From contig JACRBI010000020.1 in NCBI GenBank assembly GCA_016234495.1, positions 1-39,302 on the forward strand: a stretch of 39,302 bases of DNA, in the 5' to 3' direction. Below are positions 30,286-38,797 of this stretch, piece by piece. The notes under the pieces are model-generated. The model was not told the origin of the DNA and made no database searches. It was given only the letters and a program-made list of their open reading frames with translations. The translations under genes were made by a program, and so were the position numbers. This DNA is from Chloroflexota bacterium. GTDB taxonomy: Bacteria > Chloroflexota > Anaerolineae > Anaerolineales > Villigracilaceae. The stretch's first letter is position 1. Every line of letters starts with the position of its first letter.

Positions 30286-32645
30286 TGACGAAACAACCCC
30301 TTTCACGGCGTGATGTCCTGAAACTGGGCGGCGTGGCGGCTGGCTCGGCGGCGACTCTTGCCGCAATGAAGAATTTTATGTCCGCCCGCGCAGGCTCTCA
30401 AATTCAAACAGCCGTTGAAGAAAATGTCGTCGCTTCCACCTGTCACCTTTGTTCGGCGGGATGCGGGATTCTCGTCCGCGTGGCAGATGGGAAAGTTGTC
30501 AAACTCGAAGGCAACCCCATGCACCCCGTCAACCAGGGATCGCTTTGCCCGAAGGGACAAGCCGCCCCTGAGCTTTTATACAACCCCGACAGGATAACTT
30601 CCCCGATGAAACGCGATCGCACTACGGGACAGTGGACTCCGATTCAATGGGCGGAAGCCATCCAACTGACAGCGGACAAACTCAGCGCCCTGCGCGAAGC
30701 GGGTCATCCCGAGCAGGCCGTCCTCATGCATGGTGATACACGCGGACAGATGCGCTCCTTCCTGACGCGTTTCATGCAGGCGGTTGGCTCACCGAATGTT
30801 GTCTCGCATGAAAGTCTGAATATCGCCGCCGCCAAACTTGGCATGTATCTCACACAAGGCATTTACAACCTGCCCGCCTACGATTTGGAAAACGCAAACT
30901 ACATCCTTTCATTTGGCGCGAACCTGCTCGAAGCGGGAGCCAACCCCCAGCGCACCATCGCAGGCTGGACGTTCGGCAGACGCGGACGCGCCAACCGCAA
31001 CAAGATCGTGGTGATTGACCCGCGTCAGGGCATTCACGGCGCGAAAGCCGACGAGTGGATTCCGATCAAGCCTGGAACCGACGCGGCTCTGGCGCTTGGC
31101 ATGGCAAATGTCATCATCAAGTCGGGGTTGGTGGATGCGGACTTCGTCAAGAACTATTGCTTCGGCTTCGACAACTTTGCCTCAGGCGGGGAACGCAAAG
31201 GCTTCCGCGATTTCGTATTGGAAAATTACGACCCCATCCGCGTGGAACAGATCACAGGCGTCCCGTCCACCATGATTGCGCGGCTGGCTGGTGAATTCGC
31301 GGGTAACGGTCCCTCGGTAGCAATCATGCCTGGCAAAGGCGGTCTACTCAATGGCGGATTCGGCGGCGTGTATACGGCGATGGCTGTCCACATGCTGAAC
31401 GCGTTGGTGGGAAGCATCGAAAAAGAAGGCGGCGTGATGACCCAACGGTACATGCCGTGTGCGAACTATCCCAAACTGCCGTCCGACTCGACAGCAGCAA
31501 AAGGTTTGAAAACCGAACGCATCGATGGCGCAGGCAGCAAGTTCCCGCTCGGACGCAACTCCTATCAATCGGTGGCGGACGCGATTTTGGAAGGCGCGCC
31601 CGTTGAAGCCTTGTTCCTGTACGATGCCAATCCCGCTTTTGAAACGCCTGGCAACAAACGAGTCGCCGAAGCATTCGCAAAAGTGCCGTTTGTGGTTTCG
31701 TTCTCCTCCTTTATGGATGAAAGCGCGGAACTCGCAGATTTGATCTTGCCCGAACCGACCTTCCTGGAACGCTGGGGCGACGACCATGTGGAAGGGTTGG
31801 GCTACCCAGGCATTTCGCTGTACCAACCTGTCATCGAGCCGTTATATGACACGCTGAATACGGGCGACTTCTTCATCAAAGTTGCCGAGGCAATGGGCGG
31901 ATCAGTTGCCAAAGCCTTCCCGTGGAAATCCTACGAAGAAGTTTTGCAATTCCGTCTCAAGGACATCGGCGCAGATTGGGAATTGCTCAAAGAGTTGGGC
32001 GTGTGGTTCAACCCTGGCTATCGCTTCGCCAAACGCGGAAGCCCGCAGTGGATCGAGAGCGTGGTCGGCGCCGAACGATTGAATGCGCCGCGTGATGGTT
32101 ACTTCGATCTGTACAGCCGCGAATTGAACTGCTTCGTCGGCAAGATGAAAAAGGATGAACTTGCTGCGTTGGGAATCACAATGATGGGCGACGGCGCAAA
32201 CCTGCCGCACTACGAAGCGACTGTCTTCGCGGGCGATGAAGCGCAATACCCGTTCATGTTGAACGTGGTCACGCTGATGAGTCTTGGTCCACGCAGCGAT
32301 GCGGCGAACATGCCCACACTGCAAGAGATCAGCGGCATGACCGTGCGCGAAACCTGGGACTCATGGCTGGAGATAAATCCACAATCTGCTGAGGCGTTGG
32401 GGTTGGTGGAAAATGATCGGGTGAATATCGAAAGCCCATTTGGGCGGATCAGCACCCAGGTCAAGTTGGTGGCGGGTCTTCGTCCCGATGTGGTGAACAT
32501 GCCCTTCAATCAGGGGCATACGGCGGTGGGACGTTACGCCAAAGGACGCGGAGTCAACGGGCTTGAGATCATAAATCCCGCCTCTGAGCCGTTGACTGGG
32601 TTGGCTTCATTTACAAATACACGCGTAAAGGTGAGTAAATCCTAA
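30285..32645 (+). CDS. Tat-exported molybdopterin oxidoreductase catalytic subunit
   Basis: A 786-residue protein with a twin-arginine signal (LSRRDVLKLGG). An N-terminal 4Fe-4S site has Cys53, Cys56, Cys60 and Cys88, followed by the DMSO-reductase-family core and a C-terminal molybdopterin dinucleotide-binding domain (about residues 665-780). It resembles the polysulfide/thiosulfate/tetrathionate reductase branch. At the position where PhsA/PsrA-like enzymes have the Mo-ligating Cys (after GSPN..SHES), this protein has Asn179. The substrate cannot be named from the sequence. It is coupled to the diheme cytochrome gene by TAATG and followed by the FeS and NrfD genes, so it is the catalytic part of a quinone-linked complex. 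Confidence 0.92.
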   Translation: MTKQPLSRRDVLKLGGVAAGSAATLAAMKNFMSARAGSQIQTAVEENVVASTCHLCSAGCGILVRVADGKVVKLEGNPMHPVNQGSLCPKGQAAPELLYNPDRITSPMKRDRTTGQWTPIQWAEAIQLTADKLSALREAGHPEQAVLMHGDTRGQMRSFLTRFMQAVGSPNVVSHESLNIAAAKLGMYLTQGIYNLPAYDLENANYILSFGANLLEAGANPQRTIAGWTFGRRGRANRNKIVVIDPRQGIHGAKADEWIPIKPGTDAALALGMANVIIKSGLVDADFVKNYCFGFDNFASGGERKGFRDFVLENYDPIRVEQITGVPSTMIARLAGEFAGNGPSVAIMPGKGGLLNGGFGGVYTAMAVHMLNALVGSIEKEGGVMTQRYMPCANYPKLPSDSTAAKGLKTERIDGAGSKFPLGRNSYQSVADAILEGAPVEALFLYDANPAFETPGNKRVAEAFAKVPFVVSFSSFMDESAELADLILPEPTFLERWGDDHVEGLGYPGISLYQPVIEPLYDTLNTGDFFIKVAEAMGGSVAKAFPWKSYEEVLQFRLKDIGADWELLKELGVWFNPGYRFAKRGSPQWIESVVGAERLNAPRDGYFDLYSRELNCFVGKMKKDELAALGITMMGDGANLPHYEATVFAGDEAQYPFMLNVVTLMSLGPRSDAANMPTLQEISGMTVRETWDSWLEINPQSAEALGLVENDRVNIESPFGRISTQVKLVAGLRPDVVNMPFNQGHTAVGRYAKGRGVNGLEIINPASEPLTGLASFTNTRVKVSKS

Positions 32646-32669
32646 AGGTTTTCAAAACCTTTAGGATTT
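32637..32669. repeat. Palindrome CCTAAAGGTTTTCAAAACCTTTAGG overlapping a stop codon (copy A)
   Basis: Perfect 16-bp arms around one central base, overlapping the TAA of the molybdoenzyme gene and ending just before the AGGAG of the FeS gene. A variant of the same palindrome lies inside a coding region at 36586-36619. Confidence 0.8.
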
Positions 32670-32682
32670 AGGAGAAAACAAC

Positions 32683-33411
32683 ATGGCAAATTGGTGCATG
32701 GTCATTGACCTTGAAAAATGTGTGGCATGCCAGGCGTGCAGTGTGGCGTGCCGCATGGAAAATAATACGCCTGTCGTCAGCCCTGAAGAGGCGAAGAACG
32801 GACGGGCAATTCGCTGGAACGATGTCTTTCCCCTGCCTGTGCATATCGCGCCTGAACAGGGGGAGTATCCGAATGTAAAGACACACTACGCTACTCGCCC
32901 GTGTATGCATTGCGAAAATGCGCCTTGCGTAAAGACCTGCCCTGTGCAGGCGACATACATTGATGAAGAAGGCATTGTGCGCCAGAACTATGACCGCTGT
33001 ATCGGCTGCCGCTTCTGCACAGTGTCTTGCCCGTATGGTGTGCGTTATTTCAACTGGTATGCGCCGCAATGGGAGGGGACGCTTGAAAATCATCTCAACC
33101 CTGATGAGTTGAGCGTGAACGGTTCGCTCGAAGGTCCTGCCGTGCGACCCGTGGGCGTGGTTGAAAAATGCACTTATTGTGTCCATCGTTTGGTAAAGGC
33201 GCGAGAACGTGCCGCTGCCGAAGGACGCGAATTCCGCGCCGATGAATATGTTCCCGCCTGCGTGCAGACCTGCACGGGCAAGGCTCGTTACTTCGGTGAT
33301 CTCGATGACCCCGATAGCACCGTCTCGCAGCTCTCGAAGAGTCTGCGCGCCACGCACCTGCTGGAAGATTCAGGCGCGCACCCGAAGACACTTTATCTGG
33401 CGGAGGGATAG
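32683..33411 (+). CDS. Four-cluster ferredoxin subunit (DmsB/PsrB-like)
   Basis: A 242-residue protein with AGGAG upstream. Sixteen Cys in four groups define four 4Fe-4S clusters: CVACQACSVAC, CMHCENAPCVKTC, CIGCRFCTVSC, and CTYC with CVQTC. It moves electrons between the NrfD quinone site and the molybdenum centre. There is no signal peptide; it is presumably exported with the Tat substrate. The next gene starts 2 bp after its stop. Confidence 0.95.
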   Translation: MANWCMVIDLEKCVACQACSVACRMENNTPVVSPEEAKNGRAIRWNDVFPLPVHIAPEQGEYPNVKTHYATRPCMHCENAPCVKTCPVQATYIDEEGIVRQNYDRCIGCRFCTVSCPYGVRYFNWYAPQWEGTLENHLNPDELSVNGSLEGPAVRPVGVVEKCTYCVHRLVKARERAAAEGREFRADEYVPACVQTCTGKARYFGDLDDPDSTVSQLSKSLRATHLLEDSGAHPKTLYLAEG

Positions 33412-33413
33412 CC

Positions 33414-34916
33414 ATGCAACCAATACTCACCGCGCAAGACCGCGAAAATCTTGTCTCGCCGCTTTTCAAATTCGACCGCCAATTTTGGATGACCATTGCG
33501 GTGTTGTCTGTCATCACCCTGCCTGGGCTGGCGCTGTATGTCCGCCAGTTGTTTCTGGGCTTGGGCGTCACTGACCTCAATCGTCCTGTTTTCTGGGGCG
33601 CATACCTCGTCAATTTCATCTTCCTGATCGGCATCAGCATGGCAGGCACGGTCATTTCGGCTGTGTTGCACCTGCTCCACATTGAATGGCGCCGTCCCAT
33701 CACCCGCATCGCTGAGTCGCTGACCGTTTTCGGTTTGATGACAGCAGGCTTACAGATCATCATGGACATGGGACGCCCCGACCGCCTGATCAACACCATC
33801 CTCTACGGACGCCTGCAAGCCCCGTTGATGTGGGACATCGCTTCGCTCACGCTCTACCTGTTGACGGCTTCCTTCGCCCTCTACCTGCAACTCATCCCCG
33901 ACATCGCCTTCATGCGCGATTCGACCCCTGAAAACGCACCGACCTGGCGCAAGAAACTCTATTCGACTCTTTCTCTCGGATGGCGCGGCAACAAGGAACA
34001 ATGGACGCGGCTCGAAAAAGCGATCACGACGGTTTCGGTCATCCTCATCCCCATCGGCGTTTCGCTTCACACCGTGACCTCCTGGCTGTTCTCCACCACC
34101 GTTCAACCTGGGTGGAAGTCCACCATTCTCGGTCCGTACTTTGTGGTGGGTGCGATCTACTCAGGCATTGGTCTGCTCTTCATTGCAGTTACCTTTGCTA
34201 CGCAGTACAACCATCACCTCAAAAGTTACATCACCGATACCTTCTATAAAAATCTGGGCTGGATCTTCATCGTGATGAGTTTTGTCTGGTTCTACTTCAC
34301 GCTCAATGAAACGCTGGTCGTCACCACCGAGCAGGAGACTCTGGAATTCCCCGTCATGGCGGCAAAACTCTTCGGCGAGTTCGCGCCTGCCTTCTGGGGC
34401 ATGAACGTGCTGATGGTCGCCACCACATGGATTTTGATCGCGCTCAAAGTTCCCAACAAAGCCAGTAGCAACCCGCTCTTCAAAACCACCACTGGCTTGG
34501 TGATGACAGTGCTGGCAGTGGTCACATTCATTGCATTGGCGTTGAACATCCCTACCCTGCATGGAGCATTTGTGGAATTAGGTCTGCTGATCGCCTTCAT
34601 CGTTTTCTTCGTCCTTGCCCTGCTTGGACTGACAGGTTGGTTCCAGGCTCATCTGATTCCGTCCACAGTGATTGCCAGCGCGTTTGTACTTTTCGGCATG
34701 TGGCTTGAACGTTGGAACATCCTCATGCCAACCCTGACTCATGCACGGATCATTCCCTACACCACCTACTTTCCAACCGTCACCGAAGTGGCTCTCACCA
34801 TCTCAACCTTCGGCATCCTGACGTTGATCTTTGTGGTCTTCTATAAATTCTTCCCCTCCATTTCCATTTGGGAAGTGGAAGCGGGTCGCGCGCTCGAAAT
34901 AAAAAACGGAGGCTAG
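33414..34916 (+). CDS. NrfD/PsrC-like quinone-interacting membrane subunit
   Basis: A 500-residue protein with about ten hydrophobic helices. It belongs to the NrfD/PsrC superfamily, which holds the quinone site of complex iron-sulfur molybdoenzymes. At 500 residues it is longer than NrfD (about 320) and nearer to ActC-type subunits. MDMGRPDRL matches the conserved segment near the quinone site. It is the membrane part of the complex formed with 30285-32645 and 32683-33411. Confidence 0.92.
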   Translation: MQPILTAQDRENLVSPLFKFDRQFWMTIAVLSVITLPGLALYVRQLFLGLGVTDLNRPVFWGAYLVNFIFLIGISMAGTVISAVLHLLHIEWRRPITRIAESLTVFGLMTAGLQIIMDMGRPDRLINTILYGRLQAPLMWDIASLTLYLLTASFALYLQLIPDIAFMRDSTPENAPTWRKKLYSTLSLGWRGNKEQWTRLEKAITTVSVILIPIGVSLHTVTSWLFSTTVQPGWKSTILGPYFVVGAIYSGIGLLFIAVTFATQYNHHLKSYITDTFYKNLGWIFIVMSFVWFYFTLNETLVVTTEQETLEFPVMAAKLFGEFAPAFWGMNVLMVATTWILIALKVPNKASSNPLFKTTTGLVMTVLAVVTFIALALNIPTLHGAFVELGLLIAFIVFFVLALLGLTGWFQAHLIPSTVIASAFVLFGMWLERWNILMPTLTHARIIPYTTYFPTVTEVALTISTFGILTLIFVVFYKFFPSISIWEVEAGRALEIKNGG

Positions 34917-34920
34917 CCGC

Positions 34921-35109
34921 ATGAACTTTCCAATGGAAAAACCCCTCTTTCAATTTTTCTACTGGCTGGTGAATACCCCTGGCTTGGGTTCTGTGGCAAT
35001 CGCATTGCTGGTGGGTGCGGCAGTGACGATCTTCTTTCTCACGTTACGTTGGATCGTTTCCGCAAAGAATGAAGGCGAAGAAGGGCTGCCATTCCCGCCG
35101 CAGCATTGA
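34921..35109 (+). CDS. Small single-helix membrane protein of the molybdoenzyme complex
   Basis: A 62-residue protein 4 bp after the NrfD gene, preceded by a GGAGG within the end of that gene. One hydrophobic segment (about residues 20-43) is followed by an acidic tail (KNEGEEG). I do not recognise a family. Tight coupling suggests a small structural subunit of the complex. Confidence 0.7.
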   Translation: MNFPMEKPLFQFFYWLVNTPGLGSVAIALLVGAAVTIFFLTLRWIVSAKNEGEEGLPFPPQH

Positions 35110-35158
35110 TATAGTCATTCTCCTTTTCTAAGTTTGAGAATCTTGGAGAGGGTTTCGG

Positions 35159-35190
35159 AAAAGAGTCTGCGCGGGCACGCAGACTCTTTT
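35159..35190 (+). terminator. Rho-independent terminator of the respiratory operon
   Basis: AAAAGAGTCTGCG (35159-35171) pairs with CGCAGACTCTTTT (35178-35190), 50 bp after the small membrane protein gene. It can also work in the opposite direction. Confidence 0.9.
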
Positions 35191-35241
35191 GCAATATCTA
35201 TATAAGCGACACGAACAGCTCATCTGATTGGGTTCTCGAAC

Positions 35242-35343
35242 ATGGCATTGCGCACAATGGTAACTTTAGGTCACACCAGCGCGGAGGTTGCAGAACAACT
35301 CAACCTAAATGCGAAGGCTATTGACCACACACCTTCAAAATGA
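35242..35343 (+). pseudogene. Remnant of a LuxR-type HTH gene
   Basis: A 33-residue frame (MALRTMVTLGHTSAEV, then AEQLNLNAKAIDH) matches the recognition-helix region of LuxR/NarL HTH domains and ends abruptly. No receiver domain is found upstream, so this is a gene fragment. Confidence 0.6.
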
Positions 35344-35724
35344 CTTTATTAATTGTTGAGGCTCAACACGTCATGAACACTTTACCAGCAAATATGTAAA
35401 AAGGCTCTTTTTAGCCGTATTTTGGACGATCTTTGCTACGCACAGAAACTAAGCTCAACAATTTTGTAAACGATGGCATGGGCTCTGACAAATAATCACT
35501 AATAATATACTGCCTTTAAAGTCGCAATCGGATCTGCCCAGCACGGTACATATCATGTATACGGGTATAAGTTTCGGAAACGAACGTAGGCGGCAAGCAC
35601 ATAAAACAACCAGTCGAAAAACGGCTTCTTAATTCCAGTTCCCCTGTTGAAGATGCAGGGGAGTTGGTTTTTATAACCAATAGAATTCCCCCATAAATCA
35701 TAACGCACAGATTGAACGCCGGGG
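35344..35724. other. Gene-free stretch with dispersed repeat copy 3
   Basis: No plausible gene. It holds the fullest copy of the dispersed repeat at 35527-35595 and a short inverted repeat near 35633-35668 (ATTCCAGTTCCCCTG / CAGGGGAGTTGG, imperfect). Confidence 0.6.
35527..35595. repeat. Dispersed repeat copy 3 (left half, core and right half)
   Basis: Contains the left part shared with copy 1 (ATCGGATCTGCCCAG), the common core (ATACGGGTATAAGTTTCG) and the right part shared with copy 2 (GAAACGAACGTAGGCGGCA). It looks like the intact version of the repeat. Confidence 0.65.
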
Positions 35725-36294
35725 TTATATCTTGTTCACTTTCAACATATGAAAAACATGATCCGCGATCCTCCGCAGATGATTCGCATCCTGATAAGTG
35801 CGGCTCAAAATGATGCCCCCCTCCACCGCCGCGATAATCATCTCAGCCATATCACTGGCTTTGGAATCTCCCATGCCGCCCGAGAGCAATTTATCCTTGA
35901 ACGCGCCAATCAGCATGGCGTATCCCTCCTGACATGCCTTATTGATCCGCTTGGACTCGGTAACCGTTTCCATTGCGATCATGGTCATTGTGGAACCGGT
36001 ATAGAATTTGGTTTCCTCCATGCGTTTGGCGATCATATACAAGAAATCACGGATGGCTTGTGCGGGGTCGGGTTCATCCACCGTTTTATCACGGAATCGA
36101 TCCGATACGGTCTGTCCCGCCCGCAAAATGGCTTCGCTGGCGAGTTGTTCCTTGCCTTCGGGGAAGTAGTAATACAGTGAGCCTTTAGGCGCGCCGCTTT
36201 TCCGTATGATCTCGTTCAACCCAGTGCCATGATAGCCCTGCTTTTCCATCAGTTCGCTGGCAGTTTGTAATATCTTTTCACGGGCAGTAGACAT
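35725..36294 (-). CDS. TetR-family regulator (LmrA/YxaF-like)
   Basis: A 189-residue protein. ATG 36294 is chosen because AAAGGTG lies just upstream. The N-terminal HTH is typical (ILQTASELMEKQGYHGTGLNEII, SLYYYFPEGKEQLA), followed by a helical ligand-binding domain. It resembles the LmrA/YxaF branch of TetR repressors. It is divergent from the membrane protein gene, with a palindromic operator between them, so it probably represses both itself and that operon when no ligand is bound. Confidence 0.92.
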   Translation of the reverse strand: MSTAREKILQTASELMEKQGYHGTGLNEIIRKSGAPKGSLYYYFPEGKEQLASEAILRAGQTVSDRFRDKTVDEPDPAQAIRDFLYMIAKRMEETKFYTGSTMTMIAMETVTESKRINKACQEGYAMLIGAFKDKLLSGGMGDSKASDMAEMIIAAVEGGIILSRTYQDANHLRRIADHVFHMLKVNKI

Positions 36295-36332
36295 GATTTT
36301 TGTCACCTTTCAAATTGGGGAAACGGATGTAT

Positions 36333-36350
36333 TATAGCGAGTGGTCTATA
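36333..36350. promoter_or_regulatory. Probable TetR/LmrA-type operator
   Basis: TATAGACCACTCGCTATA (minus strand) is an imperfect palindrome midway between the divergent TetR and membrane protein genes. It resembles the LmrA/YxaF box as I remember it (TAGACCAGTC-ACTATA-like). Confidence 0.65.
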
Positions 36351-36379
36351 TAAAGTCAAACAAAAGAAAAGGTTATCAA

Positions 36380-37213
36380 ATGCCTGAGATCAAACTCAAA
36401 CCCGTTGCCAGTCTCTCCATCCTCATCGCCGTCCTCGCAACATTCGCCTCCGCAGGCGGACTGCTATTGGACAATCTTTACCGCGACAACGCTTTTGTCA
36501 CAACAACGTGGCTTGGCAATGACGCTGTGACTCTCTTTCTTGCAGTTCCGATTCTCGTCGCGGCGATGGTCATGTCCAACCGAAAAGACCCTAAAGGTCT
36601 CCAAAGACCTTTAGGGTCTGCCTATCTTATTTGGATGGGCGCTCTCGATTACATGCTCTACAACTACGCCTTCTATCTCTTCGGCGCGGCGTTCAACTGG
36701 TTCTTCCTCGTCTATGCCGCACTGCTCGCGCTTTCGATTCTTGCATTGATCTTCGGGTTGATAAAACTCGACGTAGACGGGATCAGCCAACAGTTTGGGA
36801 AGGATGCGCCCGTCAAGTGGATTGGCCGCTACTTCCTCTTCGTCGCTTCAGGGCTTGGACTGGTGTACCTGATCCAGTCCATTGGCTTTATCGCCACTGA
36901 CAACGTCCCCGCCATCGTGACGATGAGCGGACATCCCACCAATGTGGTCTTCGCCCTCGACCTGACCCTGCTAATTCCCTGGCTCATCCTCGGCGCGCTC
37001 TGGTTGATGAAACGCCAGCCGTGGGGCTATGTCATCGCGGGCATCCTCAGCGTGAAGGGGCCTCTGTACACGCTCGTCCTTGCCGTCAACTCAATCCTCG
37101 TTGTGAACGCGGGCATCACACAAACCAGCGAACTCCCTCTCTGGGGCACGCTGACCGCGCTTGGCGCGATTGCCAGCGCGCTGTTCTACTTCAGCATGAA
37201 ACCAGAAAAGTGA
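36380..37213 (+). CDS. Multi-spanning membrane protein of unknown function
   Basis: A 277-residue protein. ATG 36380 follows AAAAGG; a GTG at 36341 would lie inside the operator. About eight hydrophobic helices are visible, with conserved-looking DYMLYNYAFYLFGAAFNWFF. I recognise the type as uncharacterised. A palindromic repeat is inserted in frame after helix 2 (KDPKGLQRPLG). It is cotranscribed with the flavodoxin gene 6 bp downstream and probably controlled by the divergent TetR. Confidence 0.82.
   Translation: MPEIKLKPVASLSILIAVLATFASAGGLLLDNLYRDNAFVTTTWLGNDAVTLFLAVPILVAAMVMSNRKDPKGLQRPLGSAYLIWMGALDYMLYNYAFYLFGAAFNWFFLVYAALLALSILALIFGLIKLDVDGISQQFGKDAPVKWIGRYFLFVASGLGLVYLIQSIGFIATDNVPAIVTMSGHPTNVVFALDLTLLIPWLILGALWLMKRQPWGYVIAGILSVKGPLYTLVLAVNSILVVNAGITQTSELPLWGTLTALGAIASALFYFSMKPEK
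36586..36619. repeat. Palindromic element inside a coding region (copy B)
   Basis: A 15-bp stem (36586-36600 with 36605-36619, loop CCAA), AGACCCTAAAGGTCT and its complement. It is the same family as the palindrome at 32637-32669; the differences in one arm are matched in the other. It is read in frame as KDPKGLQRPLG. Confidence 0.8.
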
Positions 37214-37219
37214 GAAACC

Positions 37220-37744
37220 ATGGCCAACAGAATTCTTGTCACCTACGCCAGCAACACGGGCTGGACGATGGGGGTGGCGGAGGCGATAGGCAAAACCCTT
37301 TCTGAATACGGCGCGGCGGTGGATGTGCTTCCCATGCGTGACGTGAAAGACTTGTCCGCATATCAGGCGGTCGTTGCAGGCAGCGCAATTAACAGTGGGG
37401 CATGGCTGCCCGAAGCAATGGAATTCCTGCGCAAACATCAAGCCGAGTTGAAGCGCAAGCCCTTCGCCGCGTTCCTAGTGTGCATGACTCTTTCGATGAA
37501 GAACGGCGGGCAATATCGCAGTCACGTATCCTCATGGCTGAGTCCTGTCCGCGCGTTGGTAAGACCCATGAGTGAAGGCTTGTTCGCGGGCGGGTTGGAC
37601 ATCCGCAAAATCCCATCGTTTGGCGACCGCTTGAAATTCCGCTTGAGCGTGATGTTCGGCGTCTGGATAGAAGGCGACCACCGCGATTGGGGCGCCATTC
37701 GCAAGTGGGCAGTGGAGTTATTGCCATTGCTGTCAAACTTTTGA
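37220..37744 (+). CDS. Flavodoxin-domain protein (HemG-like)
   Basis: A 174-residue protein with the FMN phosphate-binding loop at the N-terminus (ILVTYASNTGWTMGVAEAIG), and VVAGSAINSGAWLPEAMEFL as in flavodoxin-like proteins related to protoporphyrinogen oxidase HemG. It probably carries FMN and acts in electron transfer. It is second in the operon after the membrane protein. Its C-terminal RDWGAIRKWAVEL is also typical of this group. Confidence 0.88.
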   Translation: MANRILVTYASNTGWTMGVAEAIGKTLSEYGAAVDVLPMRDVKDLSAYQAVVAGSAINSGAWLPEAMEFLRKHQAELKRKPFAAFLVCMTLSMKNGGQYRSHVSSWLSPVRALVRPMSEGLFAGGLDIRKIPSFGDRLKFRLSVMFGVWIEGDHRDWGAIRKWAVELLPLLSNF

Positions 37745-37752
37745 GTGAGAAA

Positions 37753-38568
37753 ATGAAAATCCTATAAATCCTTGCTGCGATCTTCGCAGCCCTGATCCTC
37801 ATCGGTTGGATCGGATTGAATATTCAGCCCAAGTCTTTTGCCATGCCTGCGCTTCAAAAAACGGACCCGAAAACTGTTCCGCTTCCAAGCGGCTTGCCAG
37901 CGCCCGTTGAGCGCTTTTATCGCACCGTGTATGGCGATCAAATACCTGTGATCGAGACCGCTGTATTTGTCGGGCGCGGACGGATTCGTCCATTTGGCGT
38001 CTGGCTCCCTGCTCGTTTTGTCTTTGTCCATAATGCTGGAAAGGATTACCGTCACTATATTGAGGCAACCTTTTTTGGATTGCCCTTCCTGAAGGTAAAC
38101 GAAGGCTATCTGGACGGCGAGAGTTTCTTTGAGAGTCCAATGGGCACGTTCTATGATGACCCGAATACCAACCAGGGCGCAAATTTGGCAGTCTGGGCGG
38201 AGGCGGGCTGGTTCCCGTCAATCTGGCTGACCGATTCCCGGGTCCGTTGGGAGGCGGTGGATGAGAACACAGCTTTGTTGTTCGTCCCGTTCGAAGATCA
38301 AGTCGAGAATTTTGTCGTACGCTTCAATCCACAAACCGGTTTGATCGACACGATGGAAGCCATGCGCTACCGTGAAGCCGGTGAGGGTAAATCCAAGATT
38401 CTGTGGATCACGCGTAATGAACCTGGAAATACTCTGCCGGGCATGAAGGTCAGCGCGGTCGGCTCCGCCACGTGGCTGGATCAGGGCAGTCCCTGGGCAT
38501 TCTTCACACTGGAAGAAACAGTTTACAACGTGGATGTCAGCGAATATATCCGCGCTCGCGGACAGTGA
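37753..38568 (+). pseudogene. DUF6544-like protein gene with a stop at codon 5
   Basis: ATG AAA ATC CTA is followed by TAA, after which the same frame continues (ILAAIFAALILIGWIGL) as a clear signal anchor and then 240 family-like residues (LPAPVERFYRTVYGDQ, DSRVRWEAVDENTALL). This matches DUF6544-type proteins as I know them. Either the gene has been silenced by a point mutation, or translation starts inside at a non-ATG codon such as the TTG at 37816, which would remove the anchor. It lies 8 bp after the flavodoxin gene, probably in the same operon. Confidence 0.75.
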
Positions 38569-38578
38569 GTAAAGAGGA

Positions 38579-38797
38579 ATGATGGCAGCTACACAAATTT
38601 CCGACAACGGCTCTGAACAAAGGATTTCCCATTTGGTTGGGTTCTATACAGCGATCTTCACTGTGATCATGACGGTGGTCACATTCGGTTTTGCGATCAC
38701 CGCCATCCCCATCTCTGGCGCCAACTGTGGCGATCTATGCATCGAGTATCCGTACTTGAACACCTTGTCGCAATTTCCGAAGGACTATCTCTGGATG
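38579..38797 (+). pseudogene. 5' fragment of a membrane protein gene
   Basis: Seventy-three residues, with an AGAGG site upstream, one membrane helix (about residues 21-43) and a loop AIPISGANCGDLCIEYPYL ending in FPKDYLW, as in a multi-spanning membrane protein family. The frame then runs into unrelated sequence and stops at 38839. The remaining helices are missing. Confidence 0.65.
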
